From Talpa occidentalis (taxonomy: Eukaryota > Chordata > Mammalia > Eulipotyphla > Talpidae), in assembly GCF_014898055.3 (NCBI RefSeq), contig NW_023604861.1, positions 97,776,083 through 97,840,082 of the forward strand: a stretch of 64,000 bases of DNA, written 5' to 3'. Shown here in pieces: positions 33,850 through 45,879 of the stretch; the first letter of the stretch is position 1, and each line of letters starts with the position of its first letter. A program made the translations under genes and the position numbers. The notes beneath the pieces were generated by a model, which saw nothing but the letters and a program-made list of their open reading frames with translations, was not told where the DNA came from and did no database searches.

Positions 33850-36370
33850 ACCCCACTCATTAACAAAAATGCCTCATTCTCCCCCACCCCTGTCACTGGG
33901 AACCACTGTTCTACTTCCTATGTCGGTGAATTTGGGTACTCCAGATACTCATACAAAAGGACATTTAACATATGTCCTTTTGTGACTGGCATATTTCATT
34001 AGCATAATGCCTTCAAGTTTCATCCATGTTGTAGGATGTGTCCGAATTTCTTTCCATTTTTACGGATGAATAACATACTATTGCATGTATATACCACATT
34101 TTTTGTTTATCCATTCATCCACCAATGGACACTTATGTTACATCCACCTTTTAGCTGTTGCAAATAGTGCCGAGATCAAAATGGGTGTACAAATAATTGT
34201 CTGAGTCATGGATTTCAATTCTTTTGGGTGTATGCTCAGAAGTGGAACTGTTGGGTCATGTGATAATTATATTTCTATTTTTGAGGAACTGCCATACTGT
34301 TTACCATTCCATAGTGTGCACCATTTGACCTTCTCACTAACATACACAAAGGTTCCAATTTCTCCACATCTTTGCCAAAACATGTTTCGTTCATTCTGAC
34401 AGCAGCTATCTTAACTAGTGTGAAGTGGTAGTTCATTGTGGTTCTGATTTATATTGCCCTAATGATCAGTGATGCTGAGCACCTTTCCATGTGTTTACTG
34501 CCTGTGTGTAGATCTTCGGAGAAAAGTTTTTTGAAATTCATTTCTTATTTTGAACTAGGTGGTTAGGTTTTGTTGTTGAGTTTTAGGAGTTTGGATAATA
34601 GCAGACATGTGATTTGTAGATACTTTCTTTCATTCTGTGGGTTGCCTTTTCACTCTGTTGATGCACAGTTTTAAATTTTGATGAATTCCAATGCCTATTT
34701 TTTTTGCTGTTGCCTTGCCTTTGGTGTCAAATCCAAAAAATCATTGTAAATTCAATATTCTGAGGTTTTCCTTTATGTTTTCTTCTGGGAATTTTACAGT
34801 TTTAGCACATACATTTGAGTGTCTATCTATTTGAGTTAATTTTTGTACACCATGTAAGGTAAGGGTTCAACTGCAATCTTTTGCATGTGGATATCCAGTT
34901 GTTAAAAAGACTGACCTTTCCCCATTGAATAATCTTTGCACTATTGTTGAAAAATCACTTGACCAAACATGTGAGGGTTTATTTCTGGACTCTAGTCTGT
35001 TCCACTGGACTGTCTTTATGCCAATACCATACTGTTTTGATTACTGCAGCTTTGTAGAAATTTTGTAACCAGAAGTGGGAGCCCTTGACTTTTTTCTTTT
35101 TTCAAGATTGCTTTGGCTATTCAGAGTCCCTTGAGATGCCATATGAATATTAGGATGGATTTGTCTATTTCTGCAAAGAATGTCATTGTGATTTTGATAG
35201 GGATGACATTAAATCTGTAGATCTTTTTAGGTAATATTGACATCTTAAAAATATTAGGTCTTTCAATCCATGAACACAGTTTATTTTCATTTATTTATAT
35301 TGTCTTTAATTTTCTTCAGCAACGTTTTTACTGAAAATCTTTCACCTGTTCCTTAACTTTACTCCCAAGTAATTTATTATTTTTATTTTTTTTAAAGATT
35401 TTTTAAATTTATGTATGTATACAAGAGCTGGGGTATAGGCCAGAGGTGGGCAGGAGGGAGAGAGGTTTCACCAGAGACAGAATGGGGAGCAGAACAGGCG
35501 GATCTACTGAAATACACTGCTGAAGGGAGCTGCAGGCGAGACAGGAGTGTCTGCTATGCCATGTGGGTATAGAGTTCCCTGGCCAGGGATTGAACTCTGC
35601 TGCAGTGGCTGCCTATAACTTCACAGTGCAAAGACTTAACCCCTTGTGCCTCCAGGGAGGCCCTTTATTCTTTTTTATGCTATTGCAAATGGAATTTGCT
35701 TCCTTATTTCCTTTTGGGATAGTTCATTATTAGTATCTTGGAATGCAACTGATTTCTGCATGCTGACTTTTTTTATCTTGCAACTTTGTTAAACAAGCTT
35801 AATGGCTCTAATAGCTTGTGTGTGGTGGTAGGTGTATACATATGTGTAATCATTAGGGTTTTTTTACAGACAAAATTGTATGATCTATAAATAGAGCTAA
35901 TTTTGCTTCTTTTCCAATTTAATTCTTTTCCTTAACTAATTACTCTGACTAGAACTTCCAGTACTATGTTGAAAGGGATTGGTGAGAGCAGACATCTGCC
36001 TTGCTCAGGATTAAGCAAAAGTTTTCAATTTTTCATCATTAAGTATGATATGTTAGTTGTGGTTTTTTCACATAAGGCTTTTATTATATAGATAGAGTTG
36101 TCTATCACTAATTTGTTGAGTATTTTTATTACAAAAGGATGTTGAATTTTGTTTATGTGTATTTGAGAAGGCAATGGAAATTTCTGAAATGCAATTACTG
36201 CAGTGGAGATGATCATCTGTTTCTTTTTCCTTTATTCTGTTAATGTGGGATATTATTACGTGGATTAACTTTAATTTGTTGAACCACTCAAATTCCTTGT
36301 AGCTCAGGAATAAAACCCAAGTGGTCATGGCATATAATCCTTTTATATGCTGCTGAATTCAGCTTGCTAG
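33850..36370 (-). mobile_element. Old L1, antisense, 3' UTR through ORF2
   Basis: Read on the minus strand this runs from ORF2 into the 3' UTR. Plus-strand marks are 'cctttttgtgactggcatatttcattagcataatgccttcaag'-like sequence near 33975, 'ccattcatccaccaatggacactt' near 34112 and 'tgtctatttctgcaaagaatgtcattgtgattttgatagg' near 35162. 'caaaaggatgttgaattttgtttatg' lies near 36133. A SINE at 35390-35662 interrupts ORF2. Reading frames are destroyed. Confidence 0.75.
35390..35662 (-). mobile_element. tRNA-derived SINE, reverse, inside L1
   Basis: A diverged reverse copy contains 'caagagctggggtataggcc', 'tcaccagagacagaat' and the head 'ttgtgcctccagggaggccc'. T-rich flanks (TTTATTATTTTTA, TTTATTCTTTTTTA) look like an imperfect target duplication. 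Confidence 0.85.
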
Positions 36371-36574
36371 TATTTTTTTAACATCATTGTTCATTTTAAT
36401 TTTTTCTTTTTATTTATGTATTTATTTATGTATTTATGTATCATTGTTCATTTTTAAACAATATTTGCTTCTCCCCCTGTTGTAGTTCCCATAGAGTTTC
36501 CTTCACCAATGCACCTGTGCACCATAGCCACAGTCCCCTGTGCTCCTCCCTTCCTCCCTCCCTCTGATCCTGAT

Positions 36575-37145
36575 TGGGAAAAAAATCTTTGCACTGCATA
36601 CAACTGATAAGGGACTGATCACAAAGATATACAAAGGACTCAGATGACTCAATAAAAACACAGTTAACAATCCAGTCAAGAAATGGGCAGAAGAGGGCTT
36701 CCCCGGTGGCGCAGCGGTTGAGCGCTGGGTTGCGAAGCTTCCCGCGGCCTCTGCCGCGCCGGTTCGATCCTCGGCTGCTCCCCGGCCACCGGAGGAGGGT
36801 CCCGCATGGCGAGCAGACCTCTCCTGCCGCCCACTGCTCCCCTCAGCAGTGTACTTCGGTCCTTCTGCCTGCTCTGCTCCCTGCTCTGGCTCTGGTGAAT
36901 TCTCTCACCCTCCCGCGCTTCTGACTGTACCCAGTGCATGTATAAACAAACAAACAAATAAATAAATAAATAAAATGCCTCTATTTTAAAAAAAAAAAAA
37001 AGAAATGGGCAGAAGAACTTATAAGACCCTTCTCCGAAGAGGAAATGCAAATGACCAAAGGACATATGAAAAAATGTTCTACATCCCTTATAATCAGGGA
37101 AATGCACATCAAAACCACAATGAGATACCACCTTACACCATAACA
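36575..37145 (+). mobile_element. L1 ORF2 C-terminal fragment, sense, split by a SINE
   Basis: 'ggactgatcacaaagatatacaaaggactc' and 'cagtcaagaaatgggcagaag' precede the SINE. After it come 'cccttctccgaagaggaaatgcaaatgacc' and 'aaatgcacatcaaaaccacaatgagataccacc'. This is the familiar L1 ORF2 end, in the orientation opposite to the flanking L1 pieces. Confidence 0.75.
36695..36999 (+). mobile_element. tRNA-derived SINE, young copy
   Basis: This is one of the best-preserved copies, with a full head (GGCTTCCCCGGTGGCGCAGC), A box, B box (GGTTCGATCC) and tail. The perfect 17 bp target duplication AAGAAATGGGCAGAAGA lies at 36678-36694 and 37000-37016, inside L1 sequence. Confidence 0.97.
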
Positions 37146-37261
37146 ATTGCTAGTATTTTATTGAGGATGAGCATTTTATAGTTTTAAGCATACAGACCTA
37201 AACACGTTTCATTAGATGTGTACATACTTCTTTTTTTTTTTTAAAGCTCGTGATCTTGATT

Positions 37262-37544
37262 GATTGATTGATTGATTTAAGATTTATTTATTCATTTACA
37301 CAAGAACCGGAGTACCGGCCAGATATGCAGGAGGGTAAGTGGATTCACTAGAGACAGAGCGGGGAACAGAACAAGTAGACTGACAAAATACACTGCTGAG
37401 GGGAGCAGCGGGCGTGGCAGGAGAGGCCTGCCACACCATGTGGGACCCTCGCCGGCCGGCTGGCCGGAATCGAACCGGCATTGCCGAAGCTGTGGACAGC
37501 TTTACAGCACAGTGCTCAACCACCTGCGCCACCAGGGGAGGCCC
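37262..37544 (-). mobile_element. tRNA-derived SINE, reverse
   Basis: The tail side begins with (GATT)n and TTTAAGATTTATTTATTC. The B box complement GGAATCGAACCGG is intact. The short duplication TGATCTTGATT flanks it (37251-37261 and 37545-37555). Confidence 0.93.
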
Positions 37545-38337
37545 ATGATCTTGATTTTTTAAAAAAAATTTCTGTCCAGGCAGTCATTGTTAGTATATAG
37601 AAATTAAATTGATTTTTGTATGTTGATCTTATATCCTGTGACCTTGCTGAATTAATTTCTTAGTTCTAGAAGGGTTTTTTTGTTTGTTTGTTTTGTAGAA
37701 TCCTTGAGATTTTCTAAATAGACAATCACGTTATCTATAAATAGGGGCTGTTTCTTCTTTTTCATCTGAAAGGGTAGGTTTTTTGTTTTTTTTTTTCTCC
37801 TCCCAGCCTTACTGCACAGGCTAGAATTTCCAGTATAATATTTACTAGATTTGGTGAGACCACACATCCTTGTGTTATTCCTCATATTAGGGGGAAATCA
37901 TTCCTCTTTCACCACTATGTGTGATGTTAGCTATAGGATTTTTATAGTTGTTCTCTATCAAGCTGAATTAGTTCCACTTCCTTCCTATCAGCCGGAGATG
38001 ATTTTAGGATGGATTTTTCTATTTCTGTAAAAAATGTCATTGTGATTTTCATAGGAGTAACATTAAATCTGTAAATCTTTTTAGGTAATGCTGACATCTT
38101 TAAAAATTAGATCTTTTTTTCAATTCACAGAGTTAATGACAAATGTTGTTTAATTTTGCCAACAAAATTGCTTTTTGTGTATCTACTGATGTGGTCATGT
38201 GATTTATCTTCTGCCTATTTATATGGATTAAAATGATCAGTATTTGAAAATTGAACCAGTTTTGCATTCTTAGAGTAAATCACACTTGGTCATGGTATAA
38301 TTCTCAATATTTTGCTGGATTCTACTTCCTAATTTTT

Positions 38338-38341
<4 letters not shown>

Positions 38342-38370
<29 letters not shown>
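38342..38370. repeat. (TG)n microsatellite at a SINE tail
   Basis: TG repeats sit exactly where the missing 3' half and tail of the adjacent reverse SINE should be. Confidence 0.9.
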
Positions 38371-38374
<4 letters not shown>

Positions 38375-38471
38375 GGGACCCTCGCCGGTGGCTGGGGATC
38401 AAACTGGCGCTGCAGAGGCTGCGGGCAGCCTCGCAATCCAGTGCTCAACCACTGCGCTACCAGGGGAGGCC
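38371..38471 (-). mobile_element. SINE 5' half only, reverse
   Basis: Only the tRNA-related head is present, from 'gtgggaccctcgccggtgg' to 'ctaccaggggaggccc'. The central body and tail are replaced by (TG)n. The flanking TCTACTTCCTAATTTT and CTATTTCCTAATTTT are likely target duplications. Confidence 0.88.
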
Positions 38472-38487
38472 CTATTTCCTAATTTTT

Positions 38488-38803
38488 TTTTTTTTTAAGA
38501 GGCATGTATTTTTATTTATTTATTTATTTATTTAGTTGTTTGTTTGTTTGTTTATACATGCACTGGGTACAGTCAGAAGCGCGGGAGGGTGAGAGAATTC
38601 ACCAGAGCCAGAGTGGGGAGCAGAGCAGGCAGAAGGACCGAAGTACACTGCTGAGGGGAGCAGCGGGCGGCAGGAGAGGTCTGTTGTGCCATGTGGGACC
38701 CTCCTCTGGCGGCCGGGGAGCAGCCGGGAATCGAACCGTCACCGCAAAGGCCGCGGGGAGCTTTGCAACCCAGCACTCAACCGCTGCGCCACCGGGGAGG
38801 CCC
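38488..38803 (-). mobile_element. tRNA-derived SINE, reverse, same site as the preceding partial copy
   Basis: A full-length, well-preserved copy carries a (TTTA)n(GTTT)n tail, 'catgcactgggtacagtcag' and the head 'caccggggaggccc'. CTATTTCCTAATTTTT precedes it and CTATTTCCTAATATTT follows it (about 38472-38487 and 38807-38822). Confidence 0.95.
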
Positions 38804-39984
38804 AACTATTTCCTAATATTTTTAAAGAACTTTTGTATCTACATTCATAAGGGATATTGGCCAGTGCTTTTCACTTTTTTTCTGCCTTTGTCTATTATGG
38901 TTTTAAGGGAATTCTAACTTTATAAAATGAATGGCAAGTAGTTTCTCCTCTTGTAATTTCTGGAAAAAAATTCTGTGGAATTGTTAATTCTTGTCTAAAT
39001 GTTTAGTAGAATTCTCCAGTGAATTTTGGTACCTGAAGTTTTCATTTGTTAGAATTTTAAGATTATGAATTTAATTTCTTTAATAGCTATAGGACTAGTC
39101 AAAGTATCTGTATCATATTGTATCTGGTAATTTGCTTTTAACGAATTGGTCCATGTCATCCTAGTTGTCAAATTTAGTGTGTAAAATTTTCTTAGTATTC
39201 TCTTACCATTTTGAAGTCTGAGGGGTATGTACTAAAATCATCTGTTTCATTCCTGATACTAGTATTTTGTGTTTTCTCTTTGATAGTCCTGTTAGAAGGT
39301 TATAAATTTCACTGATCATTTTAAAGATCCATCATTTTGCTTCATTGATTTTTGCTATTTTTCTCGTTTTCAACTTTATTGATTCCTAATCTTGACTTTA
39401 TTATAATTTCCTTACTTCTGCTTTATTTTGCCCTTCATTAGGTCCATTGGTGGTAACCTGGGTTACCTAGTTGACCCTTTCCTCTACTTAATATAAACTA
39501 TAAATTCTCCTCTCCATATTGTTTGAGCGATGTCCCACAAATTTGATGTATTGTATTTTTATTTTCATTCAGTTCAATATATTTTTTATTTCCTCTGTGA
39601 CCTTAGGAAATTTTGTGGCTGCTTTATGTTCCATGTTATGGACTATCTTGGTATATGTTCCAGGGCACTTGAAAATAATTTAATCTGCTGGTTTTGGGTA
39701 GAATGTCCTTTCAGTGTCCATTCGGTCTGTTTGTTAATAGTGGTGTTGAGTGCTTCTGTATGTTCTATCTAGTTACTCTGTTAATTGTTGAGAAGTGGTA
39801 TTTAAATACCCAAGTATAGCTGTGTAATTTGCCTGTTTTTACTTTCCATTTTATCAGTTTTTTGCTCCATATATTTTGCAGTACTGATGTTTGCTACAAG
39901 TACAATTAGCATTGTTATGTTTTCTTGGCAGGTGATCCTTTCACCATTATGTAATGACCCTGATTAATATTTGTATATTTTTTT

Positions 39985-40740
39985 CTAGGTATTGCTAGAA
40001 CAACTATGAAAAAGCAATTCAGAGAGACACACCCCAAAATGATATCAACAGATAAAAATTATATTCTAAAGAATGCTTAAGTAAATTAAAAAAGAAAGAA
40101 TGCTCAAGTAATGCACAGCTAAGCAAGGAAGACAAAATATAAGTTTAAAAAGATGAGAACAAGGGCCTCCCCTGGTGGCGCAGTGGTTGAGCACTGGGCT
40201 GCGAAGCTGCCTGCAGCCTCTGCATCGCTGGTTTGATTCCCGGCCACCGGCGAGGGTCCCACATGGCGCTACAGGCCTCTCCTGCCACGCCCGCTGCTCC
40301 CCTCAGCAGTGTATTTCATCAGTCTGCCTGTTCTGTTCCCCGCTCTGGCTCTGGTGAATTCTCTCGCCCTCCCGCACTTCTGACTGTACCCAGTGCTTGT
40401 ACAAATAAATAAATAAATCTAAAAAAAAAAGATGCTTTAAAAAAAAAAGATGAGAACAAAAGAATAAGATGGCAGCCTTAAGCACTAATATATTAATAAC
40501 TATATTAAATGCACATGATTTAAATGTAACTACTATAAATGGAGATTAGAAGAGTAGATTAAAAAGCATAAACTACTGACTACAATATCATATAGACAGG
40601 TTAAAAATAAAAGTATAGAAAACACTAATCAAAAAAATATGTATTGTAGCATATAAATATACTATATACTATACTAGGTTCAAAAGAAACATAAGTATAT
40701 TATACATGTGTGTGAATAATTTATGCCCCACTTTACTCTC
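39985..40740 (+). mobile_element. L1 fragment, sense, split by a SINE
   Basis: 'agaataagatggcagccttaagcactaatatattaataactatattaaatgc' followed by '..gattagaagagtagattaaaaagcat' and 'atagacaggttaaaaataaaag' follows the early ORF2 region of L1 on the plus strand. A SINE interrupts it at 40163. Confidence 0.5.
40163..40444 (+). mobile_element. tRNA-derived SINE
   Basis: A GTTGAGCACTGGG-type copy has an (AAAT)n tail and then 'gatgctttaaaaaa'. The duplication AAAAAGATGAGAACAA lies at 40147-40162 and AAAAGATGAGAACAA at 40445-40459. Confidence 0.95.
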
Positions 40741-40749
40741 TCTTGTTTT

Positions 40750-41885
40750 AAATATACTTGTCTTAAACTTTTTCTCTATATGCACTTAGAATATAACTAG
40801 TGTTACAATTTTTGCTTCAATTGTTAAATATAATTTAGAAAATTCAAAAGAAGAAAAGTTGACTGAATTCACCATTTTCACTTACTTTATTCTTATGTTT
40901 CACAATTCTTTATTTTTTTTTTAATTAGAACTTCTTGTAGGCATGACTTTTGTTGTTTTTTTTTTTTTTTAGTTACTTTGCTATACTTTTAGCCATCAGT
41001 CTTCTGATGACAAAACCTCTTAGCTTTGCCTCATTTAAGAATGTCTTGATTTCCCTTTAATTCCCCTTAATTTTCACTGGATATAGGATTTGGGGTTGAC
41101 GGGTCTCTTTTCCAATATTTGAGAAATTTTGTTCCATTTCCTTCTGCATCAAGAGTTTCTGATGAGAAATCTACTGTAATTTTAATGTTTTCACCTAAAG
41201 ATAAAGTATTTTGTGATTTTTTTTTGGCCTTTAAATTTCAGAAGCTTAATTATGATGTGCCTTTATATGAATTTCTTTGGGCTTATCCCATTTACTATTC
41301 AGTTTTGTGAATCGGGAGGTTTATGTTTTTTTTCCCATATTTGGGTTATATTTGACTATTTTTTTCTCAAGTACTTTTTCAGCCTTGCCTTCTTCCTACT
41401 CCCCTTCTGGATGTCAAGAAAATAAATGTTAGACCTTCTGTTATAGTTCTACAGACATCTGATAGTTTCTTTTTTTGGGGGGGGGCTATGTTTATTGTTT
41501 AGATTTAGTAACTTCTATTGTTCTATCTTCCAGTTCATTTATTCTTTCCTCTGTCTCCATCCTGCCGTTGAATCCATCTATTGATATTTTTATTTCAGTT
41601 ATTGTATTTTCATTTGGTTGTTTATATTTACTATTTCTTTGCAAAGGCTATTTGGATTTCTACTGCACTTATTTCAAGCATGTCTATAATTATTTGATGA
41701 AGCATTTTATAATGTTTGCTTAAAACCTATATCAAGTAATTTAATTATCACTGCCATATTGGCATTGGTGTCTGATTGTCTTCTTTTCATTCAGTTTTCA
41801 TTCTTGCTTTTATAAGTGATTTTTTAATTCAAACTTAATACTTTTATTGAAACTTGTATTATGAAACACTGAATCTTATTTAATC
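40750..41885 (-). mobile_element. L1 5'/ORF1-region remnant, antisense
   Basis: 'ccccttaattttcactggatataggattt', 'agtttctgatgagaaatctactgtaattttaatg', 'agaagcttaattatgatgtgcctttatatg' and 'tctattgttctatcttccagttcatttattctttcctctgtc' occur in the order of the complemented 5' region of old L1 elements. The 40750-40960 part is uncertain. Confidence 0.55.
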
Positions 41886-41894
41886 TTAACTTTT

Positions 41895-42181
41895 TTTTTT
41901 AAGATTTACTTACTTATGCATACAAGAACTGGGGTACAGGCCAGAGGCGCGGGGGGTGAAAGGATCACCAGAGACGGAGTGGGGAGCAGAACAGGCAGAC
42001 CGACTGAAACACACTGCTGAGGGGAGAAGCAGGCAAGTTAGGAAAGGTCTGCTGCGCCATGTGGGTCTCCTCCCTGGCTGGGGGATTGAACTCATGCTGC
42101 TGGGGGATTGAACTCATGCTGCAGAGGCTGCGGATAGCTTCATAGGCTGCGTCTTAATCCCTTGCACCACCAGGGAGGCCC
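41895..42181 (-). mobile_element. tRNA-derived SINE, reverse, with a 22 bp internal tandem duplication
   Basis: A full reverse copy runs from 'aagatttacttacttatgcatacaag' to 'accaccagggaggccc'. The unit GCTGGGGGATTGAACTCATG plus CT occurs twice in a row (42077-42098 and 42099-42120), covering the complemented B box. AATCTTAACTTTTT and AAGCCTTAACTTTTT flank it. Confidence 0.93.
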
Positions 42182-42195
42182 TAAGCCTTAACTTT

Positions 42196-43666
42196 TTGTG
42201 ATACTGTTCCATCAGACTAGGGGTACATACTGCAGCCTGTTGACAAGCAAGTGGGGGAAGTGCTCTTCATTCTTGCTGGATGGTGGTGGCAGTTCTAACT
42301 CCCCACTAAGCTTCCACTGATATCATCCTGGCTGGGGACATAGGAGTTACTCATTTCTGGTCTCTGCGTAGCTTCCACTGACACCCCTGGCAGGGGCAGG
42401 TGCTGACTTCATTACACTGGGTAGTGGTAAAAGTCCAAAAATTCTGTTTTACCTTCTCTGACACCAGCATTACATAGGAGAGGTAAGGTGATTTGTTACT
42501 GCTAGATGAGGAGGCTTCAACTACACATCAAGTTACCTCATCCCATCCTGTCCTTTTCACAGTCTGAGAAGAGATAAAGGTGGAAAGATTTTCTCAAAAG
42601 TGAAAATATTCCCTCAAGAGACGCAGCAGAGAAGCAGCAGCAATCGGCTGATGGCTGACTTTATGCTGGCCATTTTCCTGGTATTTACTCTAAAACTAAG
42701 TTCCTCCCTCCTTTTTCACTCTCATCCCCCTTTTTCACTTATGAAGAAATGACTTTATGCCAAGCATTTTTATGGGTTTTAGGAAAGGAAAGGAGTAGAT
42801 CTAGCCAACTTTTTTCCTTTTTTCCCCATCTCAAAGGTGATATCCATGGTTTGTGTGTATGTTGTGTGTGTGTCTAATATATTTTGAACATTGTAAATTT
42901 TTTTAAATGTTCCAAAAATTATTAAAATCAAGAGGAAAAATTGGGCAGGTACAGGGAGCAGATGTATTGAAGTTTCATAACATTTGCAGTTTTCAATCAG
43001 AGATAGCTGTGGTTGGTTGCAGGCAGGGAGCTGCCTTGCATGTGACTGGTGAGCTCTGCCACTTTCATCAGCCCCATCCAGCATGATTTCCCACATAACT
43101 TTAGCTTTAATGCTCCCTTTACTGGGTGCAGGGAAGTCCTTTATTTCTCCAGTCACCGGATAATTCTGTAGCCTGGTACAGGATTCATGTCTGGTAGCCT
43201 GGATTCACATCACTAAAACTCCCTGCAGTAGAATATCTCCATCTTCTTGGTAAGTCATTCAGAAGTCTCTTCGTCACTTTAGCACCTTGATCTCTTTATT
43301 TAAGTAGTAAAATGACACATCTCGCCCAGGCCCTATTCTCTCCTCCCACTAACTTTAGACCCTTCAGGCCAAATTTTGCTTTCATTTTCATAAAGATGGC
43401 TTTCACCAAATCCTTCTACTTTTCTTATTTGTCTCAAGCAATTTCTTCTTCTGCCCTCTGCCCCATCTTCTAAAACAGCCTGAGATGAAATCTTTCCCCT
43501 AGAGCTGTGCACAGAGAAAGTGGTGGGCTGAGTGTTCTGGGAGAAACATCCTGTGCCAGACTTGCAGGAAGCCTAGGCTTGTGCTTGCCATGACAGGGAA
43601 GCTCACTGCTGTCCTGAACACATGGATTTCTGCTTTCAAGCTGGTTAGATATTTATTTAGACACTT
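42196..43666 (-). other. ACOXL intron, unique sequence
   Basis: No exon is seen. A GT-rich patch lies at 42851-42875. A near-duplicate phrase ('gctcttcattcttgctgg'/'agcttccactgac') recurs around 42260-42400 without a clear repeat structure. The minus frame at 42779-43156 has no recognisable family. Confidence 0.4.
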
Positions 43667-43680
43667 AAATATTTATTTAG

Positions 43681-43941
43681 GGCCTCCCCGGTGGTGCAGT
43701 GGTTGAGCGCTGGGTTGCGAAGCTGCCAGCAGCCTCTGCAGCGCCGGTTCGAGCCCCTGCCTCCAGCGAGGGTCCCACATGGCGCACAGACCTCTCCTCC
43801 CACCCGGTGCTCCCCTCAGCAGTGTACTTCGTCACTCTGCCTGTTCTGCTCCCCGCTCTGGCTCTGGTGCATTCTCTCACCCTCCTACACTTCCGACTGT
43901 ACCCAGTGCTTGTATAAATAAATAAATAAATCTTTAAAAAT
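43681..43941 (+). mobile_element. tRNA-derived SINE, young copy
   Basis: A GTTGAGCGCTGGG-type copy retains the B box GGTTCGAGCCC and an (AAAT)n tail. The flanking A+T-rich repeats AAATATTTATTTAG (43667-43680) and ATATATTTATTTAG (43942-43955) are the target duplication. Confidence 0.93.
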
Positions 43942-43955
43942 ATATATTTATTTAG

Positions 43956-45879
43956 ATGCTTGTAAAAGAAAGGTTGGAGCAGGTGTAATGTTCACACATA
44001 CTGCTCCAACCTTGAGATGGAGCAAGATGATGGGTGATCAAGCACATGTAGAGCATAATCAAAGCCTTAGGCATCTGGCCTGGAAAAACAGTGGTCCTTC
44101 TTCATGGGCGAGTTTTGCGGAGGAGATGAAGGCAGAACAGACTTGTTTTCCTTGCTGCAAATGGGAAATCCCTTTGTCTTTCTCCTCCTTAGCCCCCACC
44201 ACACTCCTCATTCTCTGTACTTGGCTCCAGCCTATAGACCACGCTCCCAGAACACCTCTACAGCAACTATTAGCTTATGATGGCATCTGCAGTATTCTCT
44301 CTCAGAGACATCTGATGTTGACATTTACCTCTGGAAGTCAGGAAAGTCTTCCAGATCAAAAGAAGGAATATTGGATGCCGTAATTATAAATAACTACAGC
44401 ATACTGAGTGAATGTGCAAAAGAACAGCCTAAGAATGGAAGTTTTGGATACCCCTCCCATGAAGAGACAGCTGTTGGGCGCCCTACTTTGACAGTAAGCT
44501 CTGAAAGCATGCATCAGTGCACCTGAAACACTCTATAAATGGAAAACTCAGAACACAATTTCTCACACTGAGCCCACCAGTAAGCACAGTGAAACCCACA
44601 GTTTGGTTAAATTTAATTTTCTGCAGAGACAGAGACTTAGCTCCTCCACTGGGTAAGTCGTCTCTAAACTCATGTTAAGTTGGGCACCCCAGCTGAGTGG
44701 TCCGTTAGCAACCCAATTTCATCCTTCTCAGCATGTGGCAATGTGTTTGCTCATTGGGGCGCAATGAAGTAAGTGTCTCACCTGTTAGCCAGGGGCCTAT
44801 CTGAGGATGAAGGCTGGTTCTTATGGACAACAGCACCCTAGGGCCTAGCACAGTGCTCGGCACAAAGTAGGCACTTATAAATGTTCCTGAAGAGAGATTA
44901 CAGCAAGTATGTACAGAGTCACCAAAGTCACCCATCTGCTGACTTATCTGGAGCTTGAAATTCTACAATTAGGTATTTATTCCTTTAAGTGAAAATGTCA
45001 GTCCTCTATACTAAAGATCCTTTGCCAATAAATGCTTATCAGGAGTAAAAAAAAAATTATCAGGAGGGATAGTTTTCCCAGAGATTTTGGGGGTAGGGGT
45101 GCTAGTTTGAGATGAGCATTGCAAAACCTTGGCCCAGGCTGGGAAAGGAGTAGCAAGAATGAGGGGAGGCATATTCCGGGGTGCCCAAGGCACAGAGGTA
45201 CAGGAATGAGAGAAAAACATTTACTGCTGCAAGATTAGGTCGGAAGGGAAGCATTCTTCAAGTGAGTCAGGTACTAGACAAATATTATCTGGCAGATCAC
45301 AGATAATCAGAAAACATTTGTGGAATGGCTTATCTTAGGAGCATCATCAGCACACTCTCTTCTTTCCATGTGGTTCTAGCTTGCAAGGAACAAGAGAAGG
45401 TGGCTGGGAAAGAATGGGATAGGGCTGGATTTTGACACTGCAAAACCCGGCCACCCTCTTGATCTGGGTTGATGGATCCCAGTTTACAAAACTCAGAACA
45501 GGACTGACACCATTCATCCTGGGCTGAGTTTGGAAATGCAACTGAGCCCCAAATGAGAACCTTTTTTGCCTGTGTAGGAGGCAAATCCCATGATCGGGCC
45601 AGGTGACTGGTGGCTGTGGGCATGTGTGGTGCACACAGGATGTTTACTCCTGCTGTGCTCGGGGACCTAGGACACTCAAAGGCACGGGGCCAGCATGGGG
45701 CGCTTGGTAAGAAAGGGGCCATCTGCAGAAAGGAGGACCTCAACGTATGTCCGCTACTTCATGGGACTGTTTGAATTAACTATTGGCTGCTAGGTTTGGA
45801 GCTTAAACTAGCTACCACCTACACGTGTTGAGAAAAGGAAGAAAAGCAGTTAGAATGCAGGAAAAAGGGAAAAACCCCA
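43956..45879 (-). other. ACOXL intron, unique with a MIR fragment
   Basis: 44840-44890 ('gggcctagcacagtgctcggcacaaagtaggcacttataaatgtt') is the 3' end of a plus-strand MIR. Elsewhere no exon, RNA gene or repeat is seen; the 137-codon minus frame at 45330-45743 lacks family resemblance. Confidence 0.4.

Larger units (their letters stand above)
37556..39980 (-). mobile_element. Old L1, antisense, ORF2 from reverse transcriptase towards its 5' end
   Basis: The plus strand carries complemented ORF2 blocks: 'tgttgatcttatatcctgtgaccttgctgaa' near 37621, 'ttagagtaaatcacacttggtcatggtataa' near 38270 and 'gggatattggccagtgcttt' near 38849. The endonuclease-side blocks 'gatgtcccacaaatttgatg' near 39529 and 'ttgttgagaagtggtatttaaatacccaagta' near 39786 follow. 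Its first part repeats ORF2 regions already present in the 33850-36370 copy, so at least two antisense L1s are stacked here. Two SINEs interrupt it at 38342-38803. Confidence 0.75.
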
